Shown one piece after another: positions 15,716 to 25,006 of a stretch of DNA of 64,000 bases. The notes under the pieces are model-generated. The model saw only the letters and a program-made list of their open reading frames with translations, was not told the DNA's origin and made no database searches. The DNA comes from Haloarchaeobius iranensis. GTDB taxonomy: Archaea; Halobacteriota; Halobacteria; Halobacteriales; Natrialbaceae. The first letter of the stretch is position 1; every line of letters begins with the position of its first letter. The position numbers were made by a program, and so were the translations under genes. The stretch spans positions 29,433 to 93,432 of the forward strand of contig NZ_FNIA01000013.1 in the NCBI RefSeq assembly GCF_900103505.1. The letters are read 5' to 3'.

Positions 15716-16978
15716 ATGAGTGGCAACAACACTTGGGGTACGGTGGACAGGCGTACGATGCTCCGCGCCGCTGGCGCGGCAGGCATCGGTGGACTCGCGG
15801 GCTGTCTCGGCGGTGGCGGCGGCGAGGGTGGTGCGAACGACCTGACCGTCGGCTTCGCGACGTCGCTGTCGGGGCCGTTCTCGGTGTTCGGCCAGTCGGC
15901 GCTCGACGGGGCGATGCTCGCGGTCGAGGACCTGGAGGAGGAACTCGGCGTCAGCATCACGGTCGAGGACGGGGACACCCAGCTCGACCCGCAGACGGGC
16001 GTGAGCCAGCTCCAGCGGATGGTCACCGAGGCCGACGCGGACTTCACGATGGGGGCTGTCTCGTCGAGCGCCGCGCAGGCGATGGCCTCGTGGGCGAACG
16101 AGAACGAGGTCATCTACATGCCGACGGGAGCACACGGCGACGGGCTGACCGGCGAGGCGTGCGGGCCGTACTCGTTCCGTCCGACCGCGTCGAACTCGAT
16201 GCTCGCGGCGAGCATCGGTGCCGAGATGGCCGAGAGCGCGGACAGCTGGTACCTGCTCTACTCGGACTACGCGTGGGGCCAGACCGCACAGGCGGCGGTG
16301 ACCCGCATCCTGGAGGAGCAGGGCAAGGAGGTCGTCGGCCGGTCGGCGACGCCGTTCCCGGCGGACGACTACTCGCCGTACCTCAACGAGGCGGACAACT
16401 CCGGCGCAGAGGGCATCGGGATGCTCATCGCGGGACTCGACCTGCGGAAGGCGTCCAACCAGCTCGTTTCGCAGGGCATGCAGGGGGACTACACGCTCGC
16501 GATGCACCAGCTCGAGGACGCCGTCTTCTGGGGTCTGGACCGTGAGTCGGCCGGAATTCTCGACTCCGCGGGGCAGGTCTGGGGGCCGGCGGTCGACACC
16601 GACGCGAGCGTCGACTTCTGCGAGCGCGTCGCCGAGAGCTCCGAGACGGACCCGTACGTCCGGCACTTCCTCGGCTACCTCTCGATGGACCAGGCGGTGC
16701 GGGCGGCCGTGCGGGCGGACTCGACCAACGCCGACGACATGCGCGGGGCGCTGGAGGGCCACGAGGTGACGTCCATGGCCGCCGACATCAAGGGCGGCGA
16801 CAGTGGCATGTACTGGCGCGAGGGCGACCACCAGCTCATCCAGCCCACCTACACAGTCGAGGCGATGGCGGTCGAGGAGATGTCCGAGGACCCCTACAAG
16901 CGGTGGTTCCAGACGGTGAACACGTACGACGGTGACGACGTGGCACGCCCGGTCTCCGAAACCGGCTGTTCGATGTGA
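15716..16978 (+). CDS. Liv-type ABC transporter substrate-binding lipoprotein
   Basis: A 420-residue periplasmic-binding-type I protein (Peripla_BP_6). The N-terminus has a Tat motif (DRRTMLRAAG) and a lipobox LAGC with Cys30, so it is exported folded and anchored by lipid. The mature part begins LTVGFATSLSGPFSVFGQSAL, the usual opening of branched-chain amino acid/amide/urea binding proteins. First gene of a seven-gene run (binding protein, two permeases, two ATPases, lutC, lutB-A) in which most genes overlap by 4 nt. The lactate genes in the operon suggest that the ligand may be lactate or a related 2-hydroxy acid instead of an amino acid. A TTTATC box (about 15685) precedes ATG 15716 by about 30 nt. 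Confidence 0.88.
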   Translation: MSGNNTWGTVDRRTMLRAAGAAGIGGLAGCLGGGGGEGGANDLTVGFATSLSGPFSVFGQSALDGAMLAVEDLEEELGVSITVEDGDTQLDPQTGVSQLQRMVTEADADFTMGAVSSSAAQAMASWANENEVIYMPTGAHGDGLTGEACGPYSFRPTASNSMLAASIGAEMAESADSWYLLYSDYAWGQTAQAAVTRILEEQGKEVVGRSATPFPADDYSPYLNEADNSGAEGIGMLIAGLDLRKASNQLVSQGMQGDYTLAMHQLEDAVFWGLDRESAGILDSAGQVWGPAVDTDASVDFCERVAESSETDPYVRHFLGYLSMDQAVRAAVRADSTNADDMRGALEGHEVTSMAADIKGGDSGMYWREGDHQLIQPTYTVEAMAVEEMSEDPYKRWFQTVNTYDGDDVARPVSETGCSM

Positions 16979-16981
16979 TCG

Positions 16982-18001
16982 ATGAACACGACGGAACTCA
17001 CTCGTGAGGACCTCGCGACGGTCTCGCCGGCCTGGTGGGCCGCCGCCCTCGTGGCGGTCGTCCTGCTAGCGGTCACGTTCGCCGTCGAGCCCGGGCTGTT
17101 CATCGACCAGGCCATCGGCGGCCTCGTGTACGGGATGGTGCTGGTGCTCGTCACGCTCGGGCTCTCGCTCATCCTCGGGCTGATGGGTATCGTCAACTTC
17201 GCCCACGGCGCGTTCTTCATGCTGGGTGCGTACCTCTCGTACTCGGTCGTCGTCACGCTCGGCCTGCCGTTCTGGGCGGCGCTGATACTGGCACCGCTCG
17301 CCGTCGGCGTGGTCGGCGTCGTCCTGGAGATCACCGTGCTGCGATACCTCTACGGTTCGGACCCCATCGTCAGCCTGCTCGCGACGTTCGGCCTGACGAT
17401 GATGATCGAGGAGGTCATCCGCGCGTACTGGGGCACCGCACCGCTGGAGATCTCCCGTCCGTCGGTACTGACGCGCGGGACGGACCTCGGCGTGACGACG
17501 GTGCCGACCTACCGGCTGTTCCTGGTCGGCGTCGCGGTGCTCACCATCGTCGCGGTGTACCTGCTCATCTCGCGGACGGACTTCGGGCTCACGGTCAGGG
17601 CCGGGGTGCAGGACGGCGAGATGACCGAGTTCGTCGGGGTGAACCTCCCGGTTCGCTTCACCGCGATGTTCTTCCTCGGCGCGGCGCTGGCCGGCTTCGC
17701 CGGCGTGCTGTACTCGGCCGAGACGGGCATGCGGACGACGATGGGTGAGACGTTCGTCATCCTCGCGTTCGTGGTCGTCGTCGTCGGTGGTATCGGGAGC
17801 CTGTTCGGGAGCGTGGTGAGCGGCATCCTCATCGGCGTGTCGGCGTACCTCACGCCGGTCGTGCTCTCCGCGCTCGCGGAGGTGACGAACCAGCCGTGGC
17901 TGGCGCTCCAGATCCGGGACCTCGTCCCGTACCTCGTGATGATACTCATCCTGCTGTACCGGCCACGGGGGCTGTTCGGCGAGGAGGGGTTCCTGGAATG
18001 A
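16982..18001 (+). CDS. Liv-type ABC permease, LivH family
   Basis: A 339-residue membrane protein with about eight to nine hydrophobic segments. It carries the LivH marks GLVYGMVLVLVTLGLSLILGLMG, NFAHGAFFMLGAYL (about 72-85) and a loop near the C-terminus that contacts the ATPase (GVQDGEMTEFVGVN). It forms the inner-membrane pore with the LivM-type partner. It follows the binding-protein gene by 3 nt and its TGA overlaps the next ATG. The N-terminus has about 20 hydrophilic residues before the first segment. Confidence 0.9.
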   Translation: MNTTELTREDLATVSPAWWAAALVAVVLLAVTFAVEPGLFIDQAIGGLVYGMVLVLVTLGLSLILGLMGIVNFAHGAFFMLGAYLSYSVVVTLGLPFWAALILAPLAVGVVGVVLEITVLRYLYGSDPIVSLLATFGLTMMIEEVIRAYWGTAPLEISRPSVLTRGTDLGVTTVPTYRLFLVGVAVLTIVAVYLLISRTDFGLTVRAGVQDGEMTEFVGVNLPVRFTAMFFLGAALAGFAGVLYSAETGMRTTMGETFVILAFVVVVVGGIGSLFGSVVSGILIGVSAYLTPVVLSALAEVTNQPWLALQIRDLVPYLVMILILLYRPRGLFGEEGFLE

Positions 18002-19110
18002 GCGGCGAGACGGCGACCGGCGGCGGGTCGACCGAGACGCTGGACCGCGCGCGCTCGCTGCTCGGACGCTACCGGGTGCCGGTCGGGCTCGTCCTGGTCG
18101 TCGTGCTGTTGCGCCCGGTCATCTCGAACCCGCTGCTGCTCGGCTACGAGGCCGTCGCGGCGACCATCCTCATCTGGATGGTGTTCGTCGCGGCGTTCAA
18201 CCTGCTGTTCGGCTACGCGGGCCTGCTCTCGTTCGGGCACGCGATGTTCCTCGGCTTCGGGATGTACGCCGCGGCCATCGGCGTCTCCGGCCGGGCCGGC
18301 GCACCCCAGCTGCCGTTCCCGGTCGCCGCGGCAATCGGCATCGCCGTCGCGGCGACGGTCGGCTACCTGCTCGGGCGGCTCACCGTCGAGAAGGGCGAGA
18401 TATACTTCGCCTTCCTCACACTGGCGGTCGCACAGGCAGTGGAGTTCACCGCGAACCGTAACCCGCTGAACCTCACCGGGGGCTCGAACGGCGTCACGCA
18501 GAACGTGCTGCCGGGCTTCGTCGAGTCGACGCGGGGCCAGCTCGTCGTCGTCTTCGGGGGCCTCGAGGTCGACTGGTACTGGTTCGTGTCGGCCGTGTTC
18601 CTCGTCTCGATGCTCGCGCTCTGGCAGATCGTCCGCTCGCCGTTCGGGCGGTCGCTCGTCGCCATCCGCGAGAACGGCGACCTCGCGCGGGCGATGGGAA
18701 TCGACACGACCCGGTACAAGGTGCAGGCGTTCACCATCAGCGCCGCGTTCTCCGCGCTCGCCGGGTCGGTGCTGATGGTCGACCGGTACGGCGCGTCACA
18801 GGAGACCCTCAGCGTCATCACCAGCGGCGACACCGTGCTGATGGCCGTCCTCGGCGGGGTCCGGTACTTCTTCGGACCCATCGCGGGCGTGTTCGTCTGG
18901 CAGTTCGCCGAGGAGTTCCTCAACGAGTTCGAGGTGCTACACCTCGGGTTCACCAGCGTCGACCTCTCGGGGGTGTTGACCCACTGGCAGTTCTTCCTCG
19001 GCGCGCTGTTCGTCGTGCTCGTCGTGGTCGCCCCGCTGGAGGGCATCTGGGGCTACCTGCGTGACTGGGTGCGCGACCTCTACGTCCGTCTCAAGGGGGT
19101 GGCCGAATGA
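17998..19110 (+). CDS. Liv-type ABC permease, LivM family
   Basis: A 370-residue membrane protein. Marks of LivM: NLLFGYAGLLSFGHAMFLGFG (about 65-85, written here in part), the ATPase-coupling loop IRENGDLARAMGID (about 222-235) and GSVLMVDRYGASQ. ATG 17998 overlaps the LivH-type stop (ATGA) and the gene's own TGA overlaps the next ATG. It pairs with the LivH-type permease to form the channel. No unusual features apart from the operon context. Confidence 0.9.
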   Translation: MSGETATGGGSTETLDRARSLLGRYRVPVGLVLVVVLLRPVISNPLLLGYEAVAATILIWMVFVAAFNLLFGYAGLLSFGHAMFLGFGMYAAAIGVSGRAGAPQLPFPVAAAIGIAVAATVGYLLGRLTVEKGEIYFAFLTLAVAQAVEFTANRNPLNLTGGSNGVTQNVLPGFVESTRGQLVVVFGGLEVDWYWFVSAVFLVSMLALWQIVRSPFGRSLVAIRENGDLARAMGIDTTRYKVQAFTISAAFSALAGSVLMVDRYGASQETLSVITSGDTVLMAVLGGVRYFFGPIAGVFVWQFAEEFLNEFEVLHLGFTSVDLSGVLTHWQFFLGALFVVLVVVAPLEGIWGYLRDWVRDLYVRLKGVAE

Positions 19111-19976
19111 GCGACACCGCCGACACAGCCACCGAGACGACCGACGACGTGGAGCCGACGGACGCCGGCCGCGAGGCCGACACGATGCCGTCGCCGGACC
19201 CCGCCGTCGATCCAACGACGGCCGCCCTGGCGACCGACGGCCTCCGCCGGACGTTCGGCGAGGTCACCGCGGTCGACCGCGTCTCGCTCGGCGTCGAGCG
19301 CGGCGAGCTCCGGGCCATCATCGGCCCGAACGGCGCTGGCAAGACGACGCTGTTCAACACCATCATGGGGACGCTCCCGCCGACCGACGGACGGGTGTTC
19401 CTCGACGGGCAGGACGTCACCGAGCGCGACGAGCACGAGCGCCCCCACCTCGGGCTGGCGCGGTCGTTCCAGTCGAACGAGCTGTTCGAGGAACAGACGG
19501 TGCTCGAGAACGTCCGCGTCGTCGTCCAGACGAGCCGTCGCGGCGCGTTCAGCTTCGACCTGTTCCGGGACCACCGGTCCGTGGGCAGGGAGCGAGCCCT
19601 CGAACTGCTCGACACCGTCGGGCTCGACGCGCCACCGTCGACGCTCGCGAAGAACCTCTCGCACGGCGACCAGCGCCGGCTCGGCATCGCGATGGCGCTG
19701 GCGACCGAGCCCGAGGTGCTGCTGCTGGACGAACCAACCTCGGGGATGAGCCCCGGCGCGACGACGGCGACGGCGAACCTCATCGAGGAGATCCGTGACG
19801 AGCTCGGGCTGACGGTCGTCCTCATCGAGCACGACATGGACGTCGTGCTCTCCATCTCGGACCGCATCTCGGTGCTGAACCGCGGGTCGCTCATCGCGAC
19901 CGGCCCGCCGGAGGAGATACAGGCGAACGACGCCGTCCAGGACGCGTACCTCGGCGGTATGCGGGAGGAACTATGA
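19107..19976 (+). CDS. Liv-type ABC transporter ATPase, LivG family
   Basis: A 289-residue ABC ATPase: Walker A GPNGAGKTT (about 73-81), signature LSHGDQRR (about 186-193), Walker B VLLLDEPTSGMSP, and the H-loop in IEHDMDVV. LSHGDQ is the LivG-style variant of LSGGQ. A 40-residue acidic, Ala/Thr-rich extension precedes the conserved domain. Start ATG 19107 overlaps the upstream TGA, and the gene overlaps livF-type ATG 19973 by 4 nt. Powers the importer together with the next gene's product. Confidence 0.92.
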   Translation: MSDTADTATETTDDVEPTDAGREADTMPSPDPAVDPTTAALATDGLRRTFGEVTAVDRVSLGVERGELRAIIGPNGAGKTTLFNTIMGTLPPTDGRVFLDGQDVTERDEHERPHLGLARSFQSNELFEEQTVLENVRVVVQTSRRGAFSFDLFRDHRSVGRERALELLDTVGLDAPPSTLAKNLSHGDQRRLGIAMALATEPEVLLLDEPTSGMSPGATTATANLIEEIRDELGLTVVLIEHDMDVVLSISDRISVLNRGSLIATGPPEEIQANDAVQDAYLGGMREEL

Positions 19977-20731
19977 GTTCGGACTGGGACGCTAGCACGA
20001 CCGCTGACGCGACGGAACCGTCCGGCGCACTGCTCGAAGTCGACGGCCTCGCGGCCGGCTACGACACCGGCCAGGTGCTGTTCGACGTCGACCTCGCCAT
20101 CGAGGAGGGCGAGCTGGTCTCCCTGCTCGGACGCAACGGCGCGGGGAAGACCACGACGATGCACGCCATCATGGGCGCCGACGAGCCGGCGGTGCTCGGC
20201 GGCGACATCCGGTACCGCGGCGAGTCCATCGTTGACTGGCAGTCACACCGGCGCGCGAACCGCGGTATCGCCATCGTGCCGGAGAAGCGGCGGTGCTTCC
20301 CTCGTCTCTCGGTCGTCGAGAACGTCCGTCTCGCCATCAACCACGCGCAGAACCCGCTCGGGCTGGACGAGGCGCTCGCGTTCTTCCCCGAACTCGACGA
20401 CATGCGCGGGAAGGAGGCCCGGAACATGAGCGGCGGCGAACAGCAGATGCTCGCCATCGCCCGCGCGCTCGCGGCGAACCCGGACCTGATGCTGCTCGAC
20501 GAGCCGTTCGAGGGGCTCGCGCCGTACATCGTCCGGCGCATCGAGGACATCGTCGCCGATATCAACGCCGAACAGGGTATCACGGTCTTCTTCGTCGAGC
20601 AGAACGTCGCGGCCGCACTCGCCATCGCGGACCGCCACTACGTGCTCGACGAGGGCCATATCGTCGACGAGGTGACGAGCGACCGCATCCGCGAGGACGA
20701 GGAGTTCCGTCAACGATACCTCGGTGTGTGA
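19973..20731 (+). CDS. Liv-type ABC transporter ATPase, LivF family
   Basis: A 252-residue ABC ATPase with Walker A GRNGAGKTT (about 50-58), the LivF-specific VPEKRRCFPRLSVVENV, signature MSGGEQQ (about 153-159), Walker B LMLLDEPFEGLAP and FVEQNV at the H-loop position (Gln replaces His, as is usual in LivF). Its TGA overlaps the GTG of lutC, so transporter and lactate genes are in one transcription unit. Confidence 0.92.
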   Translation: MSSDWDASTTADATEPSGALLEVDGLAAGYDTGQVLFDVDLAIEEGELVSLLGRNGAGKTTTMHAIMGADEPAVLGGDIRYRGESIVDWQSHRRANRGIAIVPEKRRCFPRLSVVENVRLAINHAQNPLGLDEALAFFPELDDMRGKEARNMSGGEQQMLAIARALAANPDLMLLDEPFEGLAPYIVRRIEDIVADINAEQGITVFFVEQNVAAALAIADRHYVLDEGHIVDEVTSDRIREDEEFRQRYLGV

Positions 20732-21249
20732 CCGTGTCTTCGAGAGTGACAGTCACCGACGACTTCCTGGACGCGCTCGACGACCTCGACGTGTCCCACG
20801 ACCGGACGACACTCGCCGACCTGCCGGCGACGCTCGCCGACGCGGTCACCGACCCGGCAGTCGGTGTGCCGCTGCACGTCGACGCCAGCCTGCCCGGTTC
20901 GGTCGCGACGACGTTCACCCCGAGCGAGCTGCAGGACGCCGCGACGGGGGTCACGCCCGCCCGCCTCGGTATCGCGGAGTACGGGAGCGTCGTCATCCGG
21001 TCGAGCGCCGGCGGCGACGAACCGCTGAGCCTCTACCCCGAGCGACACGTGGCGGTGCTCGACGCCGCCGACGTGGTCGCGACGGGACGGGACGCGGTCG
21101 ACTGGCTCGCCAGCGAGGTCGCCGCCGGCCGGGGCTCGCACGTGCTCGCGACCGGTGCCTCCGCGACGGCGGACATGGGTGGGCTCGTCGAGGGCGTCCA
21201 CGGCCCGAACGAGGTCCACGTCGTGCTCGTGGAGGCCGATACCGAATGA
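20728..21249 (+). CDS. lutC: LUD domain protein, LutC-like
   Basis: A 173-residue LUD (DUF162) protein. In Bacillus, LutA, LutB and LutC together oxidise L-lactate to pyruvate; LutC is the small LUD subunit. Seen: the GIAEYGSVVIRSS strand and the C-terminal GPNEVHVVLVE motif that closes LUD domains. GTG 20728 is taken as start because it overlaps the livF-type stop (GTGA), like the other junctions in this operon; GTG 20734 is an alternative two codons later. Its own TGA overlaps the ATG of the lutB-A gene. Confidence 0.82.
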   Translation: MTVSSRVTVTDDFLDALDDLDVSHDRTTLADLPATLADAVTDPAVGVPLHVDASLPGSVATTFTPSELQDAATGVTPARLGIAEYGSVVIRSSAGGDEPLSLYPERHVAVLDAADVVATGRDAVDWLASEVAAGRGSHVLATGASATADMGGLVEGVHGPNEVHVVLVEADTE

Positions 21250-23459
21250 GCTCCGAACGCAAGCAGAAGGCGGCACAGCTCCGTCACCTGCTCGAGACCG
21301 AGGGGCCGCTCATCGGGCCGAAGGTCAGCTCGAAGAACCGCGACCGCTACGCCGCCGCAGAGCGGTTCGACGCGTGGGACAGCACCCGTGACGAGGCACG
21401 GGCCATCAAGGAGGCCGCCATCGCGGACCTCCCCGAACTGCTCGAACAGCTCCGCGAGTCGGTCGAGGCGAACGGCGGCACCGTCTACGTCGCCGACGAC
21501 GCGGCCGACGCGAACCGCTACGTCACCGAGCTGTGCGACGAGCAGGGCGCGGAGACGCTCGTGAAGTCGAAGTCGATGACGACGGAGGAGCTGGAGCTGA
21601 ACGACGCGCTCGCGGCCGCCGGCGTGGACACCTACGAGACGGACCTCGGGGAGTTCGTGATTCAACTGGCCGAGGAGTCGCCGAGCCACATCGTCGGTCC
21701 GGCGCTGCACAAGTCCCGCGAGGAGATCGCCGACCTGCTGAACGCGACGTTCGAGCCCGACGAACCGCTGGAGACGGCCGAGGAGATGACCCGGTTCGCC
21801 CGGGACTACCTCGGCGAGCGCATCCGCGAGGCCGACGTCGGCGTGACCGGCGCGAACTTCGTCTTCGCCGAGTCGGGATCGATGGCGCTCGTGACGAACG
21901 AGGGCAACGCCCGGAAATGTGCGGTGACGCCGGACACCCACGTCGCCGTCACCGGAATCGAGAAGATACTGCCGTCGGTCGACGACTTCGGCCCGTTCGT
22001 CGACCTCATCTCGAAGGCGGCGACCGGGCAGGACATCTCGCGGTACGTCTCCCTGTTCACGCCGCCGGTGGCCTCGCCGACGCTCGACTTCGAGAGCGAC
22101 GAGCCCATCGAGTTCGGCGAGGCGACCGCCGAGCGCGACGACCCCGACGACGACCGCGCGTTCCACCTCGTGCTCGTCGACAACGGCCGCACCGAGCTGC
22201 GCGAGGACGACCAGCTGCGGGAGACGCTGTACTGCATCCGCTGTGGCGCGTGCTCGAACTCGTGTGCGAACTTCCAGGCCGTCGGCGGCCACGGCTTCGG
22301 CGGCGAGACGTACTCCGGGGGCATCGCGACCGGCTGGGAGGCCGGCGTCCACGGCATGGACAGCGCCGCCGAGTTCAACGACCTCTGTACGGGCTGCTCG
22401 CGCTGTGTCGACGCCTGCCCCGTGAAGATCGACATCCCGTGGATCAACACGGTCGTCCGCGACCGGCTGAACCGCGACGCCGACCCCGACACCTTCGACC
22501 ATCTCGTCGACGGACTGTCGCCCGACGAGGAGCCGTCCGGGCTCGCGCTGGACAAGCGCCTGTTCGGCAACTTCGAGCGGCTGGCGAAGCTCGGGAGCGC
22601 GACCGCGCCCGTCTCGAACTGGCTGGCCGACGCCGGCCCCGCCCGGGCGGCGATGGAGCGCGTCCTCGGCGTCGACCGCCGGCGCGACCTGCCGCGGTTC
22701 CGGCGGGAGACGCTGGTCGACTGGTTCGACGACCGCGGGCCGCGCGTCGCTGCCGACGACGCTTCGCGGGAGGCGGTGCTCTACCCCGACGCGTACACGA
22801 ACTACGTGCTCGTCGACCGCGGGAAGGCGGCGGTCCGGGCGCTGGAGGCGCTCGACGTGCGCGTCCACGTGCCCCGCGTCCGGTCCTCGGGCCGTGCACC
22901 GCTCTCGCAGGGGATGATCTCGACCGCGGAGGACCACGCCCACCACGTCTACGCCGGACTGGCCGAGCACATCGACGCCGGCCGGGACGTGGTGGTCGTC
23001 GAGCCCTCCGCCCTGGCGATGTTCGAGCGGGAGTACGAGCGGCTCCTGGCCCCGGAATCCGCGGACCGGCTGGCCGACGCGAGCTACGAGGTCATGGAGT
23101 ACGTGTACGGCCTGCTGGAGAACGGTGGCTCGCCCGACGCGCTCGGGAGCCCGCCGGAGGCCGTCGCCTACCACAGCCACTGCCAGGGCCGAACGCTCGA
23201 CCTCGAGCCGTACACCGTCGCGGTGCTCGAGGCGTGTGGCGCGACGGTCCGCACCTCGGACGTGGAGTGCTGCGGGATGGCCGGCAGCTTCGGCTACAAG
23301 GAGAGCTACTACGAGCTGAGCATGGACGTCGGCGAGGAGCTCGCCGACCAGTTCGCCGGCGAGCCGGTCGTCGCCGCCAGCGGCACGTCCTGTCAGGAAC
23401 AGCTCGACGCGCTGCTCGGCGGCGAGGTTCCGCACGCGGTCGAGTTGATCGCGCCCTGA
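21246..23459 (+). CDS. LutB-LutA fusion: LUD, 4Fe-4S ferredoxin and CCG domains
   Basis: A 737-residue protein uniting two subunits of lactate oxidation. Residues 1-310 are a LutB-type LUD domain (FAESGSMALVTNEGNARKC); 325-395 hold two 4Fe-4S motifs, CIRCGACSNSC (from about 329) and CTGCSRCVDACP (from about 381); 500-737 form the LutA-like part, with HSHCQGR and one CCGMAGSFG (about 674) near the end. The first CCG position reads RSSGRAPLSQGM, so only one CCG cysteine pair remains, as in some GlpC-like relatives. The protein should pass electrons from 2-hydroxy acid oxidation to the quinone pool. Last gene of the Liv/lut operon; its 3' end overlaps the convergent lipoprotein gene by 67 nt. 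Confidence 0.88.
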   Translation: MSSERKQKAAQLRHLLETEGPLIGPKVSSKNRDRYAAAERFDAWDSTRDEARAIKEAAIADLPELLEQLRESVEANGGTVYVADDAADANRYVTELCDEQGAETLVKSKSMTTEELELNDALAAAGVDTYETDLGEFVIQLAEESPSHIVGPALHKSREEIADLLNATFEPDEPLETAEEMTRFARDYLGERIREADVGVTGANFVFAESGSMALVTNEGNARKCAVTPDTHVAVTGIEKILPSVDDFGPFVDLISKAATGQDISRYVSLFTPPVASPTLDFESDEPIEFGEATAERDDPDDDRAFHLVLVDNGRTELREDDQLRETLYCIRCGACSNSCANFQAVGGHGFGGETYSGGIATGWEAGVHGMDSAAEFNDLCTGCSRCVDACPVKIDIPWINTVVRDRLNRDADPDTFDHLVDGLSPDEEPSGLALDKRLFGNFERLAKLGSATAPVSNWLADAGPARAAMERVLGVDRRRDLPRFRRETLVDWFDDRGPRVAADDASREAVLYPDAYTNYVLVDRGKAAVRALEALDVRVHVPRVRSSGRAPLSQGMISTAEDHAHHVYAGLAEHIDAGRDVVVVEPSALAMFEREYERLLAPESADRLADASYEVMEYVYGLLENGGSPDALGSPPEAVAYHSHCQGRTLDLEPYTVAVLEACGATVRTSDVECCGMAGSFGYKESYYELSMDVGEELADQFAGEPVVAASGTSCQEQLDALLGGEVPHAVELIAP

Positions 23460-24961
23460 GCCGGTGCGACGTCGGCCGCGGCGACCCGGCTGTTCTGCGG
23501 GTGTATCTCGGCCAGCGACGACCGGTCGGGCCCGTTCACGATGGTCACGGCGTCGTTCGAGACGCGCACGGAGAACGCGTCGGCGAACTCCCCGTCGTTG
23601 ATGACCCAGGTCTCGGCGGTGGCGCGGACGGCCCCGTGGTACTCGAGCAGGTCGCGATACGCGCTCGCGAACTCGCGAGCCTCGGCGTTCGAGTCCCACT
23701 CGATGCGCCAGACGTAGCCCGTCTCCTCGCCGTTGCGGTAGGCGTACAGCCGGTCGCCGCCCCAGCCGGCGCTCGGGGCGAGGTCGTAGGTGAGCCGTGG
23801 TCCCGGGCCGTCCTGCCGGCGGAACGCGTCCTCCGCGACGAGACTCCCGTCGCGGTCGTCGTACAGCGTGTAGGCGAACATCGTGGCGAGGCTCGCCTCG
23901 CCGAGGGTCCGGCCCGCCGGTTCGCCCGCGGTCACGCGCTCCCAGTCGCCCGTGCTGCGGTCGGGGACCGAGACCGACCTGGCGTCGTCCGGGTTCGACC
24001 GCCAGTGGATGACCTGCTCGGTCGACAGGGGCGGCTCCTGGTAGAGTTCGGCGACGCCGTCCCAGCCCTCGCGCTCGTACACGCCGGCGACCATCGACTC
24101 GCCGGCGGCGTACGGGAAGTACGACTGCAGGTAGATACCCAGGTTCGGGCCGGCCCGGTCGACGGCTGCGTTCCCGCCCGAGCCACCGTCGCCGCCGTCG
24201 GCCCCGCCGCCGCCCTCGTCGGTCCAGTCGCTCCGGCGCAGGCAGTCCCACTCCTCGCCACAGCGCGCCTCGTACCGGCGTTCGGCGAAGTTCGCGTCAC
24301 CCTCGATGAGCGCCCGGAGCGCGACGATGCCGTCCTGCGAGACGTTCTGGGGGATGCGGGTCTGCCGGAGCGGCCCCCGGAACTGGTAGGCGTGGACGAG
24401 CTCGTGGCCGAGCGTCAGCTCGGCCAGTCTGGGCGTGTCGGAGTTCGAGACGACGACGATGCGGTCCTGCTGGGTGTCGTAGTAGCCCTGCACCGACGCC
24501 TCCCGGGTCGCCTCCTCGGCCTCGCCCGCGTCGGTCGTCTCGCCGACGACGAACAGCGCCTCGAACTCCGCGGCGCGCTCGGCCGCGGCGGCGCGCTGGC
24601 CGGCCGTCGGCGAGCCGCCGTCGCCGCCGCTCCCCCTGTACTCGGAGCGGTTGACGAGCTCGACGGCGACGGGCTCGTCGAACTCGATGTCCCGCACGAC
24701 CTCGACGCGGGCCATCGCACGGGAGACGAGTGCCTGCAGTTCGGCCTCGGTCAGACCGTCCTCGGGGTCGACGTTCAGCGACTCGTTGTGCCAGTACCCC
24801 CGTTCCCAGCCCTGTACGTCGGTTGTCGGGTCCGTGACGGAGGGGTCGGCCGCGAGCGAGTCGTCGCCCGCCGGTGGGTCGGCTTCCTGTGCGCCGAGCG
24901 CGGTACAGCCGGACAGCACGACCACCGCCAGCGTGACGACGAGCAGCAGGGACCTGCGCAT
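23393..24961 (-). CDS. Surface lipoprotein with metalloprotease-like motif (Hvo_1808 family)
   Basis: A 522-residue exported protein. The N-terminus MRRSLLLVVTLAVVVLSGC has a Sec-type signal and lipobox with Cys19. A zinc-protease style HELVH lies at residues 186-190 (GHELVHAYQF), with acidic residues further on (EGDANFAERRYE) that could supply the third ligand. I recognise it as the haloarchaeal Hvo_1808-type surface protein family. A Gly/Asp-rich linker occurs near 255-275. The last 22 codons overlap the lutB-A gene on the other strand, which is unusual; the true stop may be real since the C-terminus (CGTSPPSSASSCS) looks unlike the rest and may be a recent read-through extension. Confidence 0.78.
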   Translation of the reverse strand: MRRSLLLVVTLAVVVLSGCTALGAQEADPPAGDDSLAADPSVTDPTTDVQGWERGYWHNESLNVDPEDGLTEAELQALVSRAMARVEVVRDIEFDEPVAVELVNRSEYRGSGGDGGSPTAGQRAAAAERAAEFEALFVVGETTDAGEAEEATREASVQGYYDTQQDRIVVVSNSDTPRLAELTLGHELVHAYQFRGPLRQTRIPQNVSQDGIVALRALIEGDANFAERRYEARCGEEWDCLRRSDWTDEGGGGADGGDGGSGGNAAVDRAGPNLGIYLQSYFPYAAGESMVAGVYEREGWDGVAELYQEPPLSTEQVIHWRSNPDDARSVSVPDRSTGDWERVTAGEPAGRTLGEASLATMFAYTLYDDRDGSLVAEDAFRRQDGPGPRLTYDLAPSAGWGGDRLYAYRNGEETGYVWRIEWDSNAEAREFASAYRDLLEYHGAVRATAETWVINDGEFADAFSVRVSNDAVTIVNGPDRSSLAEIHPQNSRVAAADVAPAQGAINSTACGTSPPSSASSCS

Positions 24962-25006
24962 TCACCCGACGTTCGAACCGGCCGGACAAAAGCCGTGCGA
25001 CCGTCG

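Noticed and set aside
21033..24251. A very long open frame (over 1000 codons) on the minus strand opposite the lut genes
   Set aside because: Arg-rich, low-complexity translation without any motif; it is the usual antisense effect of GC-rich third positions in the real plus-strand genes.
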